A stretch of DNA of 19,177 bases from Candidatus Rhodoferax odensensis (GTDB taxonomy: Bacteria > Pseudomonadota > Gammaproteobacteria > Burkholderiales > Burkholderiaceae_C): assembly GCA_016718405.1 (NCBI GenBank), contig JADKDJ010000042.1, positions 1 to 19,177 on the forward strand, written 5' to 3'. The notes beneath the pieces are model-generated. The model did not search any database. It was not told the DNA's origin and worked only from the letters and a program-made list of their open reading frames with translations. Positions within the stretch are counted from its first letter, which is position 1. The number at the start of each line of letters is the position of its first letter. The translations under genes were made by a program, and so were the position numbers. Below, one piece after another: positions 15,919-19,177 of this stretch.

Positions 15919-17610
15919 ATGACCAACCAGGAAATTCTGGCCCAGTTCGGCCCACGTGAAGCAATGGAGTACGACGTGGTCGTCGTCGGCGGTGGCCCTA
16001 GCGGGCTGGCCGCGGCCATTCGGCTCAAACAGCTGGCGGCACAAAACGGCAAGGAAACCTCGGTCGTGGTGCTGGAAAAAGGCTCCGAGCCCGGCGCGCA
16101 CATACTTTCCGGCGCCATCATGGACCCCCGCGCATTGACCGAGCTGCTGCCTGATTGGAAGACCCTGGGTGCGCCCTTGCGCCAGCCGGTGACCGATGAC
16201 GCGTATGTATTTCTCGGTGAGAAGTCGGGCTTTCGCGTGCCGAACTTGTTCCTGCCACCGTTCGCGGACAACCACGGCAACTACATCATCAGCCTGGGCG
16301 CGCTGACACGCTGGCTGGCCGAGCAAGCCGAAAACCTGGGCGTGGAAATTTTCCCCGGCTTTGCCGCCGCCGAAGTGCTGTACAACGACAACGGCTCGGT
16401 CAAGGGCGTAGCCACCGGCAACATGGGCGTGGGCAAGGACGGCCAGCCGGGTGACAACTTCCAGCTCGGCATGGAACTGCTGGCCAAGTACACCGTGTTC
16501 GCTGAAGGCGCGCGTGGCCACCTGGGCAAGCAACTCATCGCCAAGTTCAAGCTCGACGAGGGCCGAGACGCGCAAAGCTGGGGTATCGGCATCAAGGAGC
16601 TGTGGGAGATTGATCCTTCGCGCCACAGCCCCGGCTTTGTGATGCACACTGCCGGTTGGCCAATGGACGCCAGCACCTACGGCGGCGCGTTTCTGTACCA
16701 CCTCGAAGGCAACAAGGTAGCTTTGGGCTTTATCACGGGCCTGGGCTACGAGAACCCCTACCTCAGCCCGTTCGAAGAATTCCAGCGCTGGAAGACCCAC
16801 CCCAATGTGCGCTACTACTTCGAGAACGCCAAGGGCGAAGTGACCGCCAAACGCCTGGCCTACGGCGCGCGCGCCATCAACGCGAGCGGCATCAACGCGC
16901 TGCCCAAGACCGTGTTCCCCGGCGGTGCACTGGTCGGCTGCGACGCGGGCTTCCTGAATGTGAGCCGCATCAAGGGCAGTCACGCCGCTATCAAGACTGG
17001 CATGCTGGCTGGCGAAGCCGCCTATGAGGCCGTGGCAGTTGGCCGACAACACGACGAGTTGACCGCCTTCCCAGAAGCTTTTGAGAAGAGTTGGCTGCAC
17101 ACCGAACTGAACAAGGACCGCAACTTCAAGAACTGGTTCAAGTACGGGCTGACCGTGGGCACGGTGATGAATGGCTTTGAACAGCTCGTCTTGCGCGGCA
17201 ACATACCCTGGACCCTGCGCCGCGACAAACCCGACCACGCTTACCTCAAGCCCGCGGCCGAATGCCAGCCCATCGTGTACCCCAAGCCGGACGGCAAACT
17301 GACCTTTGACCGGCTCTCCAGCGTGTTCATCAGCAACACCAACCACGAAGAACAGCAGCCAGCGCACCTGACGCTCAAGGACGCCTCGGTGCCCGTGAGC
17401 ATCAACCTGGCCAAGTACGCCGGCCCCGAGGCACGCTACTGCCCGGCCGGCGTCTATGAGTTCGTCAAGAACGAAGATGGCAGCGACCGCCTGCAGATCA
17501 ACGCACAGAACTGCGTGCACTGCAAGACCTGCGACATCAAGGACCCGACGCAAAACATCGTCTGGGTGACACCCGAGGGCGGCGGTGGGCCGAATTACGC
17601 AGGCATGTGA
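15919..17610 (+). CDS. Electron transfer flavoprotein-ubiquinone oxidoreductase
   Basis: This 563-residue ETF-QO moves electrons from the electron transfer flavoprotein to membrane ubiquinone, linking acyl-CoA dehydrogenases to respiration. It has an N-terminal FAD site, EYDVVVVGGGPSGLAAAIRLKQ (GGGPSG at residues 24-29), and KGSEPGAHILSGAIMDPRAL after the second strand. The middle holds GLGYENPYLSPFEEFQRWKTHP and GGALVGCDAGFLNVSRIKGSHAAIKTGMLAGEAAYE. The C-terminal ferredoxin-like segment has four 4Fe-4S cysteines, C508, C532, C535 and C538, in YCPAG and NCVHCKTCDIKDPTQNIVWVTPEGGGGPNY. Length matches the family. The frame is intact. The start is ATG 15919, with only a weak GAG ribosome site. 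It is divergent from the SDR operon. Confidence 0.97.
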   Translation: MTNQEILAQFGPREAMEYDVVVVGGGPSGLAAAIRLKQLAAQNGKETSVVVLEKGSEPGAHILSGAIMDPRALTELLPDWKTLGAPLRQPVTDDAYVFLGEKSGFRVPNLFLPPFADNHGNYIISLGALTRWLAEQAENLGVEIFPGFAAAEVLYNDNGSVKGVATGNMGVGKDGQPGDNFQLGMELLAKYTVFAEGARGHLGKQLIAKFKLDEGRDAQSWGIGIKELWEIDPSRHSPGFVMHTAGWPMDASTYGGAFLYHLEGNKVALGFITGLGYENPYLSPFEEFQRWKTHPNVRYYFENAKGEVTAKRLAYGARAINASGINALPKTVFPGGALVGCDAGFLNVSRIKGSHAAIKTGMLAGEAAYEAVAVGRQHDELTAFPEAFEKSWLHTELNKDRNFKNWFKYGLTVGTVMNGFEQLVLRGNIPWTLRRDKPDHAYLKPAAECQPIVYPKPDGKLTFDRLSSVFISNTNHEEQQPAHLTLKDASVPVSINLAKYAGPEARYCPAGVYEFVKNEDGSDRLQINAQNCVHCKTCDIKDPTQNIVWVTPEGGGGPNYAGM

Positions 17611-17616
17611 ATCAGC

Positions 17617-17629
17617 GCGGCGAAGCCGC
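17617..17629 (+). terminator. Short GC hairpin after the ETF oxidoreductase gene
   Basis: Arms GCGGC and GCCGC with a GAA loop start seven bases after the stop codon. No T run follows, so support for termination is weak. Confidence 0.3.
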
Positions 17630-17656
17630 AAGCTCGCGGACGTGTAAAATCCGCCC

Positions 17657-17897
17657 GGTCAGGAGAGAGCACTTCAAGCAAGTGCCGCCGAAGGCGCAAG
17701 ACGGCTGATTGCAGCGGTTGCGAACGCTCAGGCAAAAGGACTGACAAACGCCTTGCGGCAAATCGAGCGCAATGCGTATCCCCACTGGAGAGAGGCCAAA
17801 CCCGATTTGGCCCACCGAAGGAGCAAACCGACGAGGGCACGCCAGCACGGCTTGCCCTTAGCGGCGAATCTCTCAGGTAAAGCGGACAGCGGGGGCA
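17657..17897 (+). promoter_or_regulatory. Tandem glycine riboswitch upstream of gcvT
   Basis: Two glycine-sensing aptamers lie in the leader of gcvT. Aptamer 1 (about 17657-17745) has CAGGAGAGAGC, GCCGAAGGCGCAAG and the 3' core CGCTCAGGCAAAAGGACTGAC. Aptamer 2 (about 17780-17897) has CTGGAGAGAGG, CACCGAAGGAGCAAAC and the 3' core ATCTCTCAGGTAAAGCGGAC. The outer CCCCAC and GCGGGG parts can pair to close it. These paired GAGAG/GAAGG/CTCAGG cores are the hallmark of the class. Such riboswitches normally turn on glycine cleavage genes when glycine is plentiful, which fits gcvT starting 65 bases downstream. A TAAAAT box at 17645-17650 may be the -10 element. How the switch acts (translation or termination) cannot be read off with confidence. 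Confidence 0.93.
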
Positions 17898-17961
17898 GCC
17901 CATGGGCAGTGATACCACATCACGACATGGAATTTGACTTGCCCCTGCCTGGAGTTCGCTC

Positions 17962-19177
17962 TTGTCCACCTCTGCCGACCCACTTCTGAAGACCCCGCTC
18001 AACGACCTGCACGTGTCGCTGGGCGCGCGCATGGTGCCCTTTGCGGGCTACGCCATGCCAGTGCAATACCCCGCCGGCCTGATGGCCGAACACCACCACA
18101 CCCGTACTGCGGCGGGCCTGTTTGACGTGTCGCACATGGGCCAGCTGCGCCTGGTGGGTGATGACGCAGCGGCCGCGTTCGAGAGCTTGATGCCGGTGGA
18201 CGTGATCGACCTGCCAGTCGGCAAGCAGCGCTACGGCCTGCTGCTCAACGAGGACGGCGGCATCATTGACGACCTAATGTTCATCAAGCGTGAACAGGAA
18301 GATAGGGGCGGCGGGGGGGCCCGGGGGGGGGGGGGGCGCGCGGGGGGGGGGGCCCGCAGGGGGGGGGAGCGTGAGAATGATATCTTTGTGATCGTCAACG
18401 GCGCTTGCAAGGCTGGCGACATTGCGCACATCCAAGACCACATCGGCGGCACCCGCTGCGAAGTGATCCCCATGCCAGAGATGGCCCTGCTGGCGCTGCA
18501 AGGCCCGCAAGCCGTAAAGGCCCTGGCGCGGCTGGCGCCGGGCGTGGAGAAGCTGGTGTTCATGACCGGCGGCCACTTCACCCTCAACACCGGCACACAA
18601 GCGATTGACGTGTTTCTCACCCGCAGCGGCTACACCGGCGAAGACGGCTTCGAGATCTCCGTGCACGAGTCGCAAGCCGAGGCCCTGGCGCGCGCGCTGC
18701 TGGCGCAGCCCGAGGTCAAACCGATCGGCCTGGGCGCGCGCAATTCCTTGCGCCTGGAAGCCGGTTTGTGCCTGTACGGCAACGACATCGACACCACCAC
18801 CACGCCGGTGGAGGCCAACCTGATGTGGGCGATGCAAAAGGTGCGCCGGGCCGGGGGTGCGCGCTCGGGAGGCTTCCCTGGCGCCGACAAAATTCTTGGG
18901 CAACTGTCCGGCGGCAATACCGCCCCCCCGCGCAATCGTGTTGGCCTGATTGCATTGGAGCGCATTCCCGTGCGCGAGCACACCGAGCTGCAAAGCCAAG
19001 ACGGCCAGCGTATTGGCGAAGTTACCAGCGGCTTGCTTGGGCCAACCATCGACAAGGCCGTGGCCATGGCCTATGTCGGAGCCGAGTTTGCCGCACTAGG
19101 CACCCGTATCAACGCCATCGTGCGCGGCAAGCCGGTAGCCATGGAAGTCAGCGCCATGCCCTTTGTGCCCAACCGCT
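17962..19177 (+). CDS. gcvT: Glycine cleavage system aminomethyltransferase (T protein), 3' end cut by window
   Basis: GcvT takes the aminomethyl group from the lipoylated H protein and passes its one-carbon unit to tetrahydrofolate, releasing ammonia. The start is TTG 17962 (MSTSADPLLKTPLNDLHVSLGARMVPFAGYAMPVQYP), with GGAG nine bases upstream. An in-frame stop at 17935-17937 and the absence of an earlier ATG force this choice. Further motifs are HHTRTAAGLFDVSHMGQ, GIIDDLMF, MALLALQGPQAV, RSGYTGEDGFEISV, GLGARNSLRLEAGLCLYGNDIDTTTTPVEANLMWA and VTSGLLGPTIDKAVAMAYV. The window ends at MPFVPNR, a few residues before the usual C-terminus. An in-frame 81-base G-rich insertion interrupts residues about 110-137. 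The aspartate usual in GARDSLRLE is asparagine here. The length without the insertion matches the family. Confidence 0.93.
   Translation, partial: MSTSADPLLKTPLNDLHVSLGARMVPFAGYAMPVQYPAGLMAEHHHTRTAAGLFDVSHMGQLRLVGDDAAAAFESLMPVDVIDLPVGKQRYGLLLNEDGGIIDDLMFIKREQEDRGGGGARGGGGRAGGGARRGGERENDIFVIVNGACKAGDIAHIQDHIGGTRCEVIPMPEMALLALQGPQAVKALARLAPGVEKLVFMTGGHFTLNTGTQAIDVFLTRSGYTGEDGFEISVHESQAEALARALLAQPEVKPIGLGARNSLRLEAGLCLYGNDIDTTTTPVEANLMWAMQKVRRAGGARSGGFPGADKILGQLSGGNTAPPRNRVGLIALERIPVREHTELQSQDGQRIGEVTSGLLGPTIDKAVAMAYVGAEFAALGTRINAIVRGKPVAMEVSAMPFVPNR
18287..18374 (+). repeat. G-rich in-frame insertion in gcvT bounded by 7-base direct repeats
   Basis: AGCGTGA occurs at 18287-18293 and 18368-18374, exactly 81 bases (27 codons) apart. 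Between them 18303-18367 is almost only G on the plus strand, with short C, CG or CGCG breaks and runs of up to 14 G. Removing one repeat copy plus the tract gives the normal family sequence LMFIKRENDIFVIVNGACK. The tract encodes mostly G, R and A. Confidence 0.9.

Noticed and set aside
15832..17631. 599-codon open frame on the minus strand opposite the ETF oxidoreductase gene
   Set aside because: It is the antisense shadow of a certain gene with strong GC codon bias. Its translation shows no family motif, and no ribosome site was found.
18303..18367. G tract considered as a CRISPR or tandem repeat array
   Set aside because: There is no repeat-spacer pattern, only near-homopolymer G with irregular breaks.
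18274..18999. Minus-strand frame across gcvT with a proline-rich end
   Set aside because: It is the antisense of gcvT. The proline run is only the complement of the G tract.

Overview
The window is GC-rich bacterial DNA. It looks like Betaproteobacteria, order Burkholderiales, probably Comamonadaceae-like. I base this on the protein styles (UbiC, ETF-ubiquinone oxidoreductase, 3-oxoacid CoA-transferase, DUF1800/DUF1501 pair) and on a tandem glycine riboswitch in front of gcvT. This is recognition from the sequence only; no search was run.

Bases 1 to about 7,000 hold recognisable genes whose frames break every 50-200 bases: deoC (3' part) and deoA (+), a spermidine-synthase-like protein (+), a membrane-anchored sensor with PAS and GGDEF domains (-), scoB and scoA (-), and a PAS-LuxR regulator (+) that stops inside its DNA-binding domain. 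The breaks hit every gene on both strands while codons and motifs stay fresh, so low-quality sequence near a contig end is more likely than real decay. Breaks thin out to one or two per gene in 7,000-9,500 (VOC protein, GNAT, CxxC peroxidase-like enzyme, ECF sigma factor) and nearly vanish after that.

Bases 8,897-12,819 form a tight minus-strand operon: DUF1800 protein, Tat-type DUF1501 protein, an exported LTPEE-repeat protein, an ECF sigma factor, and a small membrane protein that overlaps it by ATGA and is probably its anti-sigma factor. A small exported protein with LTQxE-type repeats (13,012) is divergent from it. A glycine-zipper lipoprotein follows on the minus strand.

Bases 13,987-15,782 are a minus-strand operon: SDR oxidoreductase, chorismate lyase ubiC (TTG start) and a hotdog thioesterase. 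It is divergent from ETF-ubiquinone oxidoreductase (15,919-17,610), and a perfect TetR-style palindrome lies between them. This points to acyl-CoA catabolism feeding the ubiquinone pool. The window ends with the tandem glycine riboswitch and gcvT, which carries an in-frame 81-base, almost pure G insertion bounded by a 7-base direct repeat.

I found no CRISPR array, tRNA, rRNA, insertion sequence or phage gene. The least ordinary items are the DUF1800/DUF1501/sigma operon, the gcvT insertion, the lost stop codon of the DUF1800 gene and the two operator-like palindromes.
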